A program made the translations under genes and the position numbers. A DNA stretch of 40,138 nt from Alphaproteobacteria bacterium (GTDB lineage: Bacteria; Pseudomonadota; Alphaproteobacteria; Micropepsales; Micropepsaceae). Of the stretch, positions 31,888-40,138 are shown piece by piece. The notes beneath the pieces were generated by a model, which was given only the letters and a program-made list of their open reading frames with translations, searched no databases and was not told the DNA's origin. The stretch covers positions 1-40,138 of the forward strand of contig JAGWZW010000027.1 of the NCBI GenBank assembly GCA_018971835.1, written 5' to 3'. Within the stretch, counting starts at the first letter, position 1. Each line of letters starts with the position of its first letter.

Positions 31888-33639
31888 ATGACCGACACGC
31901 CCAAATCCGGGTGGCCCGCCATGTCGCTGGCTGAAGCCCACGCTCTGCTCACCCGGCCCGGCTCCAGGCTGGAGATGGAGGAGGTTCCGATCCGCGGGGT
32001 GAAGACGCGGGTCTGGAAATTTGCGCCGCCCACCGTGCGCGAGGTGATGTATGTGGGGCGCGTCTTCGGCGAGCGTACCTTCCTCGTCTACGAAAATGAG
32101 CGCTGCACCTTCGAGGGTTTTTTCCGCGCCGCAATGGCTTTCGCGCACGAGCTGCAGGCCCGCGGCATCGGCAAGGGCGACCGCGTCGCCATCATCATGC
32201 GCAATCTGCCCGAATGGGTGGCCGCGTTCTACGGCGCCGCGGTGATCGGCGCGGTGGTGACGCCGCTCAACGCCTGGTGGACCGGGCCGGAGCTGGAGTA
32301 CGGCCTGGTCGATTCGGGCGCGCGCGTCGTGGTGGCCGACGCCGAGCGGTTGGAGCGCATCCTGGAGCATCTGGTAAATTGCCCGGACCTCGAACATGTC
32401 TATGTTAGCCGCTACGAGGATGAACTGCCCCACCCCATCGTCTCCCGTCTGGAGGAGGTGATCGGCGCGGTGAACGACTGGAGCAAGCTGCCGGACCGCG
32501 CCATGCCCGACGTCGCGCTCGAAGCCGATGACGACTGCACCATTCTTTACACCTCCGGCACCACGGGTAAGCCCAAGGGCGCGCTTGGCACCCATCGTGC
32601 CATGATTTCCAACGTCTTTGCCGCGGCCTGCGCCAACGCGCGCAACTTTCTGCGCCGGGGCGAGACGCCGCCGGAACTGGACCCGTTCACCGCTCCGCAG
32701 CGCGCGGCGCTGCTTTCGGTGCCGTTTTTCCACGCCACGGGCTGCTTTGCCGTGCTCAATCCCTCGCTGATCTCCGGCGGCAAGCTGGTGCTGATGCGCA
32801 AATGGGATGCCGAGCAGGCCATGCAGCTCATCGAGCGCGAGAAGATCAACCTGGCCGGCGGCGTGCCGACCATCGCCTGGCAGCTCATCGAGCATCCGGC
32901 ACGCGGCAAATACGATCTGTCGTCGCTGGAGCAGGTGTCCTACGGCGGCGCGCCCTCCGCGCCGGAGCTGGTGAAGAAAATCCGCGAGGTCTTCCCCAAA
33001 TCGCAGCCGGGCAACGGCTGGGGCATGACCGAGACCTCGGCCATCTGCACCAACCATTCGGCCGAGGACTACGAGCACCGTCCCGATTCGGCGGGACCGG
33101 CCGCGCCGGTGTGCGATCTGAAAGTGGTGGGGCCGAACGGCGAGACGCTGCCGCCGGGCGAAGTGGGCGAACTGTGGGCCCGGGGCCCCAACATCGTCAA
33201 AGCCTATTGGAACAAGCCCGAAGCTACGGCCGAAACCTTCGTGGACGGCTGGGTCAAGACCGGCGATCTGGCGCGCCTCGATGAGGAAGGTTTCTGCTAC
33301 ATCGTCGATCGCGCCAAGGACATGCTGATCCGCGGCGGCGAGAACATTTATTGCATCGAGGTGGAAAGCGCGCTTTACGAGCATCCCGCGGTGATGGACG
33401 CGGCCGTCGTGGCGGTGCCGCATCATACGCTGGGCGAGGAGCCGGGCGCAGTGGTACATCTCAAGCCCGGCATGCACACCACGGAAGCCGAACTGCGCAG
33501 CTTCGTCGCCGGCAAGCTCGCCGCCTTCAAGGTGCCGGTGAAGGTGGTGTTCTGGCCCGAAACCCTGCCGCGCAACGCCAATGGCAAGATCCTGAAGAAC
33601 GAACTGAAGAAGGTTTTTGCCACCGAGCCGAACGTGTAA
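31888..33639 (+). CDS. AMP-binding acyl-CoA synthetase
   Basis: A 583-residue adenylate-forming enzyme. The P-loop is ILYTSGTTGKPKGALGTH (about 219-236), followed by GNGWGMTETSAI (A5-type), DGWVKTGDLARLDEEGFCYIVDRAKDMLIRGGENIYCIEVE (A7-A8 hinge, split), and the catalytic lysine in PRNANGKILKNEL near the C-terminus. It activates a carboxylic acid, probably a fatty acid, to the acyl-CoA via an acyl-AMP; chain length cannot be read. A ribosome site GAGGAAA lies before the ATG. The stop at 33639 is one base from the end of the convergent TetR gene. Confidence 0.87.
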   Translation: MTDTPKSGWPAMSLAEAHALLTRPGSRLEMEEVPIRGVKTRVWKFAPPTVREVMYVGRVFGERTFLVYENERCTFEGFFRAAMAFAHELQARGIGKGDRVAIIMRNLPEWVAAFYGAAVIGAVVTPLNAWWTGPELEYGLVDSGARVVVADAERLERILEHLVNCPDLEHVYVSRYEDELPHPIVSRLEEVIGAVNDWSKLPDRAMPDVALEADDDCTILYTSGTTGKPKGALGTHRAMISNVFAAACANARNFLRRGETPPELDPFTAPQRAALLSVPFFHATGCFAVLNPSLISGGKLVLMRKWDAEQAMQLIEREKINLAGGVPTIAWQLIEHPARGKYDLSSLEQVSYGGAPSAPELVKKIREVFPKSQPGNGWGMTETSAICTNHSAEDYEHRPDSAGPAAPVCDLKVVGPNGETLPPGEVGELWARGPNIVKAYWNKPEATAETFVDGWVKTGDLARLDEEGFCYIVDRAKDMLIRGGENIYCIEVESALYEHPAVMDAAVVAVPHHTLGEEPGAVVHLKPGMHTTEAELRSFVAGKLAAFKVPVKVVFWPETLPRNANGKILKNELKKVFATEPNV

Positions 33640-33640
33640 C

Positions 33641-34912
33641 TTATTTCGAGAATATCCCCATCAGCAGCGGCTTGGCGTAGAGCGCCGCCGCCTCGGAGAG
33701 CGGCGCGCCTGGTGCGGCCATGCCGAGCGAGGCCGCCGCGTTCAGCGCTGCGTTCATGAGTTGGGCCGCGATCACCGGATCGACGGCACGGATCGCGCCC
33801 TGCATGATCGCATCGGAGATCATCGCCGCGAAGCGGTCCGATACGCGCGTCCAGCGCGATACCGTGTCCTGGCGGATGGTTTCGGGCAGCGCGCTCAGCG
33901 CCGAGGCGCGCAACAGCGGCCCCTGGTCGGACACCTGGTATTCGGCCAGTGTCGCCGCGGCCGAGCACAGTCGCTGCCATTCGCTGCCGGGCTGCTTCAT
34001 GGCGGCGGACTGCACGCGGCGGATGACGTCGAAGGTGCGGTCGAAGCAGGCCACTACCAGGTCGTCCTTGGCGTCGTTGTGATGATAGAACGAGCCCTTG
34101 GTGACATTGAGGTGCGCCGAGATCTTCTCCACCGAGGCGCCGCGATAGCCGTGATCGTTGATCAGCTTGGTGGCGGCGATCAGGAAGGTTTCACGCCCGC
34201 CATCCTGCGCGCTCGCCGGCGTGCGGCAGGCGTCGGCCAGCGACAGCGGCTCCCATCGCGCGTTTTCGTGCGCCAGCCCGTTGTTCAGGATGTCGAACAT
34301 GCGCGCCCCGATGCGCGGATAATCCTCCACCTCGTAGCGCGCCAGCCACACTGCGGACCAGTAAATCTGCTCCATCAGCATGTGCGTGCGGGCGTTGGCG
34401 GCGCTGCGCTCCAGCCCGATGCCCGGTGCCTGGAACATCGCGCGCACCTTGCGGAAGAGCGCGTTGTACGGCTCCAGCACGATGGATAGGTGCGGTTCCT
34501 TGAGCGCGCGGATGTCGTTGAATACGACGGTCGGCCGTTCCTCGCCTTCGCGGATGCGCCGGTTGGATTCCAGGTAGAGTTCGATGAAGCGCCGCAGCCG
34601 CGCGCGCGGATCGGCTTGCGCGAAGGCGTCGTCGGTCAGCCGGTCGAACCATTCGATGCCGCGCAGGAAGCAGGCGACGGCCAGATCCTCCTTCTTGCGG
34701 AAGTAATAGGTGACCGAGGTGGTGGAGAGGTCCACGCTCGCCGCCACGTCGGCCAGGGTCATGCCCTTCACGCCGCGCCGGTTGAGCAGCGAGGTGGCCG
34801 CCGAGACGATGGCGTCCTTCTTGCGGGCATAGCGGTCGGCCGGTGCCGCGGCAGACGGCAGCGGTGCCCCGGTTTCCGCCGCCAGGCGAATATCGGGCTG
34901 CTTCGGGCTCAT
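33641..34912 (-). CDS. Tandem TetR-family regulator (two DNA-binding heads)
   Basis: A 423-residue protein with two complete TetR units in one chain. Head 1 (about 30-80) reads AIVSAATSLLNRRGVKGMTLADVAASV...TSVTYYFRKKEDL; head 2 (about 240-290) reads FLIAATKLINDHGYRGASVEKISAHLNVTKGSFYHHNDAKDDL. Each is followed by its own ligand-domain-like helical region. Most TetR proteins are about 200 residues with one head, so one polypeptide may act as an intramolecular dimer. It is convergent with the acyl-CoA synthetase, so lipid metabolism is a plausible target. ATG 34912 is chosen; GTG 34918 with GGAGG seven bases upstream is equally good. Confidence 0.85.
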   Translation of the reverse strand: MSPKQPDIRLAAETGAPLPSAAAPADRYARKKDAIVSAATSLLNRRGVKGMTLADVAASVDLSTTSVTYYFRKKEDLAVACFLRGIEWFDRLTDDAFAQADPRARLRRFIELYLESNRRIREGEERPTVVFNDIRALKEPHLSIVLEPYNALFRKVRAMFQAPGIGLERSAANARTHMLMEQIYWSAVWLARYEVEDYPRIGARMFDILNNGLAHENARWEPLSLADACRTPASAQDGGRETFLIAATKLINDHGYRGASVEKISAHLNVTKGSFYHHNDAKDDLVVACFDRTFDVIRRVQSAAMKQPGSEWQRLCSAAATLAEYQVSDQGPLLRASALSALPETIRQDTVSRWTRVSDRFAAMISDAIMQGAIRAVDPVIAAQLMNAALNAAASLGMAAPGAPLSEAAALYAKPLLMGIFSK

Positions 34913-35054
34913 CGGCACGTCACTCCCTCCCTTTATTGATCTATAGCATAAGGTAGTCCGGTCCATGCCGCCCCGCGCGCCGGGCCCGGGCCCTGAGCGT
35001 CGAAGACTGTAAAATTTTCATGATATCTGCGCGGGTCTGGTACCGGCGCGTATA

Positions 35055-36377
35055 TTGACGGGGCGAATCGTCGGCGTGATCCGTCCGGCGAGGCAGGCTT
35101 GGGAGGCAGAACTGGACGAGGATCGGCGCACATGGTGGCTGGCGGCGGCCGGGCTCGCCGGCGGCGGCCTCGTGGCCGGGCTGGGCGGCCGCCCGGCCCT
35201 CTGGCTGGTGCTGGGCGCAGCGCTGGCGGTGTCGGTGACGGGCGCGCTGATGCGCCGGCGCGAGGCGCGCCGGGCCGCCGTGGTGGCGCCCACCGCGACG
35301 CCGCCGGGCCTGCCCGCGGGAACCGCCCAGGTCTTCGAGCAGTTGCCCGATCCCCTGCTGCTGCTGGATGCCGGCGCGCGGGTGCTGTTCGCCAACAAGG
35401 CGATGCGGGCGGTGGTGGGGCTCGATGCCCAGAAGAAGCCGGTGTCCGCGGTGCTGCGCACGCCCGAGGTGCTGCAGGCGATCGAGAAGACCGCCGGTAC
35501 GGGGGCGCAAACCTCGGTTGAGTTCATGGTTCGCGTGCCGGTGGAGCGGCATTACCAGGCCTATGTCACGCGGGTGGACGAGCCGCGCATGACCGTGCTG
35601 TTGCTTCACGATCTCACCGCCATGAAGCGGGCCGAGCAGGCGCGGGCCGATTTCGTCGCCAACGCCAGCCACGAGCTGCGTACGCCGCTGGCCGCGGTAT
35701 CGGGCTTCATCGACACGCTGCGCGGCCACGCCAGGGAAGATCCCGAGGCGCGCGAGAAATTTCTGGAGATCATGAGCGTCGAAGCCGGGCGGATGCGTCG
35801 GCTTATCGACGACCTGCTCTCGCTCACCCGCATCGAGCAGAACGAGCACGTACCGCCTTCGGGCGCGGTCGATCTGGGTGCAGTGGTGCGTGACGCGGCG
35901 GCGGCGCTGGCGCCCCTGGCCGAGGCGGACGGCGTCACCCTCGCCATTGGGGATTCGGCGGGCCTTCCCGCCGTCACCGGCCAGCGCGACGAGTTGATCC
36001 AGCTCTTCCAGAACCTGCTCCACAACGCCATCAAATATGGCCGCAAGGGTGGCCATGTCTGGGTTTCGCTGGCGCTGGCCAAGCCCGGGGCGCCGGCGCG
36101 GCGCGGTGCCGGGGCGATGGTTTCGGTTGCCGTCAAGGATGACGGCGAGGGCATCCCGCGCGAGGCCATTCCGCGCCTGACCGAGCGGTTCTACCGCGTG
36201 GACGTGAAGCGCAGCCGCGAGAAAGGCGGCACGGGGCTCGGCTTGGCCATCGTCAAGCATATCGTCAACCGCCATCAGGGCCGGCTGCAGGTGGAGAGCC
36301 AGCCCGGGCAGGGCAGCTGCTTCACGGTCAGCCTGCCGGCGGCGGAGGGCGCCAGCGTTACCCGGGCGGCGGAATAA
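35055..36377 (+). CDS. phoR: Phosphate sensor histidine kinase PhoR
   Basis: A 440-residue membrane histidine kinase. Two N-terminal membrane spans (about 27-45 and 48-65) are followed by a PAS-type domain (FEQLPDPLLLLDAGARVLFAN, split, about 93-190), HisKA with FVANASHELRTPLAAVSGF (His206), and HATPase_c with the N box FQNLLHNAIKYG, G1 DDGEGIP and G2 GGTGLGLAIVKHIV. The architecture and the phoU-phoB neighbours identify PhoR, which phosphorylates PhoB when phosphate is scarce. The start is TTG 35055 without a clear ribosome site; GTG 35076 is an alternative. Confidence 0.85.
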   Translation: MTGRIVGVIRPARQAWEAELDEDRRTWWLAAAGLAGGGLVAGLGGRPALWLVLGAALAVSVTGALMRRREARRAAVVAPTATPPGLPAGTAQVFEQLPDPLLLLDAGARVLFANKAMRAVVGLDAQKKPVSAVLRTPEVLQAIEKTAGTGAQTSVEFMVRVPVERHYQAYVTRVDEPRMTVLLLHDLTAMKRAEQARADFVANASHELRTPLAAVSGFIDTLRGHAREDPEAREKFLEIMSVEAGRMRRLIDDLLSLTRIEQNEHVPPSGAVDLGAVVRDAAAALAPLAEADGVTLAIGDSAGLPAVTGQRDELIQLFQNLLHNAIKYGRKGGHVWVSLALAKPGAPARRGAGAMVSVAVKDDGEGIPREAIPRLTERFYRVDVKRSREKGGTGLGLAIVKHIVNRHQGRLQVESQPGQGSCFTVSLPAAEGASVTRAAE

Positions 36378-36392
36378 ATCCCGCCAGCGCGG

Positions 36393-36410
36393 GCGTCATA
36401 GAATTGTTAT
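36393..36410 (+). promoter_or_regulatory. Candidate Pho box upstream of phoU
   Basis: GCGTCAT-AGAA-TTGTTAT has the layout of two 7-base half sites with a 4-base AT-rich spacer. Each half matches the Pho box half CTGTCAT at 5 of 7 positions. It sits about 107 bases before the phoU start in a gap between phoR and phoU. PhoB binding here would give autoregulation of phoU-phoB. Confidence 0.35.
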
Positions 36411-36422
36411 AAATGTGTCGCA

Positions 36423-36444
36423 TACCCGTGGCGTTCCGCGGGTA
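36423..36444 (+). other. Stem-loop in the phoU leader
   Basis: TACCCGTGG-CGTT-CCGCGGGTA forms a 9-bp stem (one G-U pair) with a 4-base loop between the candidate Pho box and the phoU start. There is no T-run. The motif GGGTA recurs twice more downstream (36468-36490). It might be an RNA structure affecting phoU expression or a remnant of a terminator. Confidence 0.35.
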
Positions 36445-36516
36445 GGGACTATGCGCGCAGGATAGTCGGGTACGAAACGATTCGGGTATTGGCATCGTGA
36501 CGTCCGGAGGCCGGCA

Positions 36517-37248
36517 TTGGGAAACGAGATGAGCGAACACATCGTTAAGGCTTTTACCGAGCAGCTCGAAACGCTGTCGAGCACGGTTGCCCAGATGGGC
36601 GGCCTGGCGGAAGCCCAGCTGGCCGATGCGGTGGATGCCATCGCCAAGCGCGATTCGGCGCTGGCCGAGCGCACGGTGGCCGGTGACGCCAAGGTCGATC
36701 AGGCGCAGCAAGCGGTGGAGAACCAGGCCCACAGGCTCCTGGCGCTGCGCCAGCCGATGGCGGTCGATCTGCGCGAGACGCTGGCGGCGATCAAGATCGC
36801 CGGCGAGCTGGAGCGCATCGGCGATCTCTCCAAGAACATCGCCAAGCGCGCACTGGTGCTGAACCGCGAACCGCCGATTCGCCTGACGCAATCGCTGGCG
36901 CGCATGGGCAAGGCGGCGATCGGCCAGCTCAAGACCGTGCTCGACGCCTATTCGGACCGCAATGCCGTCGGCGCCGAAACCGTCTGGCGCAACGACGACG
37001 AGGTGGACGAACTTTACAACAGCCTGTTCCGCGAGTTGCTCACCTATATGATGGAAGACCCGCGCACCATCGGGCTGTGCACGCATCTGCTGTTCGTCGC
37101 CAAGAACATCGAGCGCGCGGGCGACCACGCCACCAACATCGCCGAGACCGTCTATCACATGGTGACAGGCGGCTATCTGGCGACCGACCGGCCCAAAGCC
37201 GACATCACCGCCACCACCAACGTGCCTTTCAATCGCGGGTCGTCATGA
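36517..37248 (+). CDS. phoU: Phosphate signalling protein PhoU
   Basis: A 243-residue all-helical protein with two PhoU repeats. Family motifs are ELERIGDLSKNIAKRA in the first half and KNIERAGDHATNIAETVYHMVTG in the second; these E/D-rich helices bind metal. PhoU links the Pst transporter to PhoR and keeps the Pho response off when phosphate is plentiful. TTG 36517 has GGAGG six bases upstream; ATG 36529 would shorten it by four residues. Its stop overlaps the phoB start. No pst transporter genes are present here, unlike the usual layout. Confidence 0.9.
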   Translation: MGNEMSEHIVKAFTEQLETLSSTVAQMGGLAEAQLADAVDAIAKRDSALAERTVAGDAKVDQAQQAVENQAHRLLALRQPMAVDLRETLAAIKIAGELERIGDLSKNIAKRALVLNREPPIRLTQSLARMGKAAIGQLKTVLDAYSDRNAVGAETVWRNDDEVDELYNSLFRELLTYMMEDPRTIGLCTHLLFVAKNIERAGDHATNIAETVYHMVTGGYLATDRPKADITATTNVPFNRGSS

Positions 37249-37955
37249 CGCTGAAACCCACCGTTCTGGTCGCCGAAGACGAAGCGGCGCTGACCACACT
37301 GTTGCGCTACAACCTCGAACGCGAGGGCTATCGCGTGCTCGAAGCCCATGACGGCGAGGAAGCCCTGCTGGTCGCCAGCGAGGAAAAGCCCGACGTCGTG
37401 CTGCTGGACTGGATGATGCCGCAGCTTTCCGGCATCGAGGTTTGCCGCCGGCTGCGCACGCGGCAGGAGACGCGCAACGTCCCCATCATCATGCTGACCG
37501 CGCGCGGCGAGGAAACCGATCGCATCCGCGGCCTCGATACCGGCGCCGACGATTACATCACCAAGCCCTTTTCGATGGACGAATTGCTGGCGCGGCTGCG
37601 CGCCGTGATGCGCCGCATCCGCCCGGGCCTGGCCGACGATGTGGTGCGCATCGGCGATATCGAGATGGACCGCGTGGCCCATCGCGTGCGCCGCTCCGGC
37701 AAGGACGTGCACCTCGGCCCTACCGAATTCAAGCTGCTCGATCACCTGATCCAGCATCCCGGCCGTGTCTTTTCCCGCGAGCAGTTGCTCGATGCGGTGT
37801 GGGGCTCGGACGTTTACGTCGAGGCCCGCACGGTGGACGTGCATGTCGGCCGCCTGCGCAAGGCGCTCAACCTCGAAGGGGTGCGCGATCCCATCCGCAC
37901 CGTGCGCTCGGCCGGCTACGCGCTGGACGACACTTTTGTCGGCGAGATGGCCTGA
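37245..37955 (+). CDS. phoB: Phosphate regulon response regulator PhoB
   Basis: A 236-residue OmpR/PhoB-type response regulator. The receiver domain has VLVAEDEAAL, the phosphoacceptor in VVLLDWMMP (Asp55), MLTARGEE and YITKPFS (conserved Lys). The C-terminal winged helix has LGPTEFKLLDHLIQHPGRVFSREQLLDAVWG and RTVDVHVGRLRKAL...IRTVRSAGYAL, strongly PhoB-like. Phosphorylated PhoB activates genes with Pho boxes. ATG 37245 overlaps the phoU stop (ATGA), so the two are translationally coupled. Confidence 0.93.
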   Translation: MTLKPTVLVAEDEAALTTLLRYNLEREGYRVLEAHDGEEALLVASEEKPDVVLLDWMMPQLSGIEVCRRLRTRQETRNVPIIMLTARGEETDRIRGLDTGADDYITKPFSMDELLARLRAVMRRIRPGLADDVVRIGDIEMDRVAHRVRRSGKDVHLGPTEFKLLDHLIQHPGRVFSREQLLDAVWGSDVYVEARTVDVHVGRLRKALNLEGVRDPIRTVRSAGYALDDTFVGEMA

Positions 37956-37965
37956 AAACGGCAGC

Positions 37966-37992
37966 TAGCGAACAGGGCATCCCTGCTCGCTA
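37966..37992. terminator. Stem-loop between convergent phoB and gcrA
   Basis: TAGCGAACAGGG-CAT-CCCTGCTCGCTA forms a 12-position stem with one internal A-C mismatch, ten bases after the phoB stop and 24 before the gcrA stop on the other strand. It can be extended by CAGC/GCTG with a bulge. There is no obvious T-run on either strand, so it may be a Rho-assisted or 3'-end stabilising structure serving both genes. Confidence 0.5.
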
Positions 37993-38016
37993 ACCGCTGT
38001 CGACTGTCCGCTCGTT

Positions 38017-38463
38017 TCAGCTTGCCATGCGGGTCTTGTCGCGGCGCGGCTGCTGCGGCTGGTAGGCCTTGCGGGCGTGGGCCTCGCAATAGGGCGAGCC
38101 ATTCTTGGGCTTGCGGCCGCAGAAATGGAACTCGTTCTCCGACGGATCGCCGATCGGCCAGCGGCACATGCGGTCGTTGATGGTCAGCACCGTGGCGAAG
38201 CTGCCGTCGTCGAGGATCACGGGATCCTCTTCCACCACCGGCGCGGCCGGGGCATGGGCGCGCACCGGCGCCTTGGGCGTCATGGCCAAGCGCGGCCGCT
38301 CGCTGCGCGAGGGGCTGGCTCGACCGGCCAGACCGAGGCGATGAACCTTGCCGATTACGGCATTGCGGGTTACCCCGCCCAGTACGCGGGCGATCTGGCT
38401 GGCCGACAGCCCTTCGGTCCAGAGCGACCTGAGCTGCTCGACGCGTTCGTCCGTCCACCCCAT
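38017..38463 (-). CDS. gcrA: GcrA cell cycle regulator
   Basis: A 148-residue GcrA protein. The N-terminal helix-turn-helix MGWTDERVEQLRSLW...SASQIARVLGG..TRNAVIGKVHRLGL is almost diagnostic; the C-terminal sigma-interacting domain has CRWPIGDP and FHFCGRKPKNGSPYCEAHA with three conserved cysteines. GcrA binds sigma-70 and activates promoters carrying GANTC sites methylated by CcrM. A good ribosome site (AAAGGAGG) precedes the ATG. I saw no GANTC in the stretch immediately upstream of its start. The gene is the best lineage marker in the window. Confidence 0.95.
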   Translation of the reverse strand: MGWTDERVEQLRSLWTEGLSASQIARVLGGVTRNAVIGKVHRLGLAGRASPSRSERPRLAMTPKAPVRAHAPAAPVVEEDPVILDDGSFATVLTINDRMCRWPIGDPSENEFHFCGRKPKNGSPYCEAHARKAYQPQQPRRDKTRMAS

Positions 38464-38827
38464 CCCGAGCCTCCTTTGGCTATGGCACTAGATATCGTAG
38501 CCAAGGTTAAGGCTCGCACAAGGGTTGCAAGCCGCACGCAATCCCTTGTCCACAGGATGGCGGCCGGACGGACGCAGCAGGTTGTGGAGGAATTTTTTCA
38601 GCACCGCCCCCTTGAGGCGGGACGCTGCCATCTCCATTTGGGCTATATCCCGATCAATCCGCTCCCGAAGAGCCTGCCCCCCTGCCGGCGGCCGCGCGAT
38701 CTTTCGCCCGGGGCCTGGCGGCTACCCGAATATTGCCCTTGCTGCCGGAAAATCGGATAAGAGCCAAAGCCGGGCCCGCGCGTGCCCGGCTTATCTGTTT
38801 CAACCGCTCGCGCGAAGGAGAAACGCC
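38464..38827. other. 364-base divergent region between gcrA and argD
   Basis: No gene is supported. The region must contain the gcrA promoter (leftward) and the argD promoter (rightward). Structures seen are an inverted repeat ACAAGGG...CCCTTGT with TTGC/GCAA continuing inward (38518-38549), CCGCC-N7-GGCGG near 38605, and a strong hairpin in the argD leader listed separately. I cannot assign -35/-10 elements with confidence. Confidence 0.45.
38767..38792 (+). other. Strong GC-rich hairpin in the argD leader
   Basis: AAGCCGGGC-CCGCGCGT-GCCCGGCTT is a perfect 9-bp stem with an 8-base loop, followed by ATCTGTTT. It looks like an intrinsic terminator, but no gene on the plus strand ends before it: it lies 35 bases before the argD GTG. 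It could be an attenuator controlling argD-argF or the 3' end of a small RNA. Confidence 0.45.
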
Positions 38828-40014
<1,187 letters not shown>

Positions 40015-40018
<4 letters not shown>

Positions 40019-40138
40019 ACGCGCTGACCAGAACGGCTGAAGGGCCGAAGCATTTCATCGACCTGTCGGATTTCGACACCGCCACGCTCAAGGCGCTGAT
40101 CGCCGAGGCGCGCGCGCGCAAGGCGGCGCGGGCGGGCC
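40015..40138 (+). CDS. argF: Ornithine carbamoyltransferase, N-terminal part
   Basis: The first 41 codons only; the gene runs off the right edge. The translation has [27 protein letters not shown], matching the N-terminus of ArgF (xHFLDLSDL...LxxILxxAxxxK). ArgF makes citrulline from ornithine and carbamoyl phosphate. Its ATG overlaps the argD stop, and argD-argF adjacency is common in Alphaproteobacteria, which supports the call. Confidence 0.85.

Noticed and set aside
34990-35012. Pho-box-like sequence upstream of phoR (CTGTAAAATTTTCATGAT)
   Set aside because: The second half site matches the consensus at only about 3 of 7 positions.

Overview
The window looks like a chromosomal segment of a high-GC alphaproteobacterium. 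The best lineage marker is GcrA (38017-38463, minus strand), the cell-cycle regulator of CcrM-methylating Alphaproteobacteria; the argD-argF pair and the phoR/phoU/phoB set fit that. I cannot name a genus. There are no tRNA or rRNA genes, transposases, integrases or CRISPR arrays.

Layout. (1) 1-1320: the end of guaA and then bioF. (2) 1321-1625: an AT-rich control region with three ordered inverted-repeat sites. (3) 1626-24176: a large exopolysaccharide (EPS) cluster on the plus strand. It holds an initiating sugar-phosphate transferase, an RfaH-like NusG paralogue followed by a perfect ops-like element, GDP-mannose dehydrogenase (AlgD type), three GT4 glycosyltransferases, a Wzx flippase, a PAPS-dependent carbohydrate sulfotransferase, a Wzy-type polymerase, GalE, an AsnB-type amidotransferase, two methyltransferases, a heparinase II/III-type lyase, an epimerase, and three genes covering the whole GDP-D-glycero-alpha-D-manno-heptose pathway. 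(4) 24604-28604: a second transcription unit with its own promoter, encoding Wzb-, Wza- and Wzc-like export and regulation proteins. (5) 28677-34912: a MarR regulator, a PLP fold-III enzyme, a serine hydrolase, an acyl-CoA synthetase and a two-headed TetR regulator. (6) 35055-37955: phoR-phoU-phoB without pst genes. (7) 38017-40138: gcrA (minus), argD and the start of argF.

How it works together (inference from families). The transferase at 1626 loads a first sugar phosphate on undecaprenyl phosphate. The GT4 enzymes extend the unit from GDP-mannuronate, UDP-galactose and GDP-heptose donors. The unit may be sulfated, methylated and amidated, then flipped by Wzx, polymerised by Wzy and exported through Wza under the Wzc kinase and Wzb phosphatase. 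The RfaH-like protein is the likely factor that carries RNA polymerase through this very long operon, loading at the ops-like site just downstream of its own gene.

Most notable: the ops element beside an RfaH-like gene; the palindrome array before the operon; the prediction of a sulfated, uronate- and heptose-containing EPS; and an HddC-GmhB fusion with an unrecognised C-terminal region. Much of the cluster is visibly lower in GC than its housekeeping flanks, which suggests acquisition as a block.
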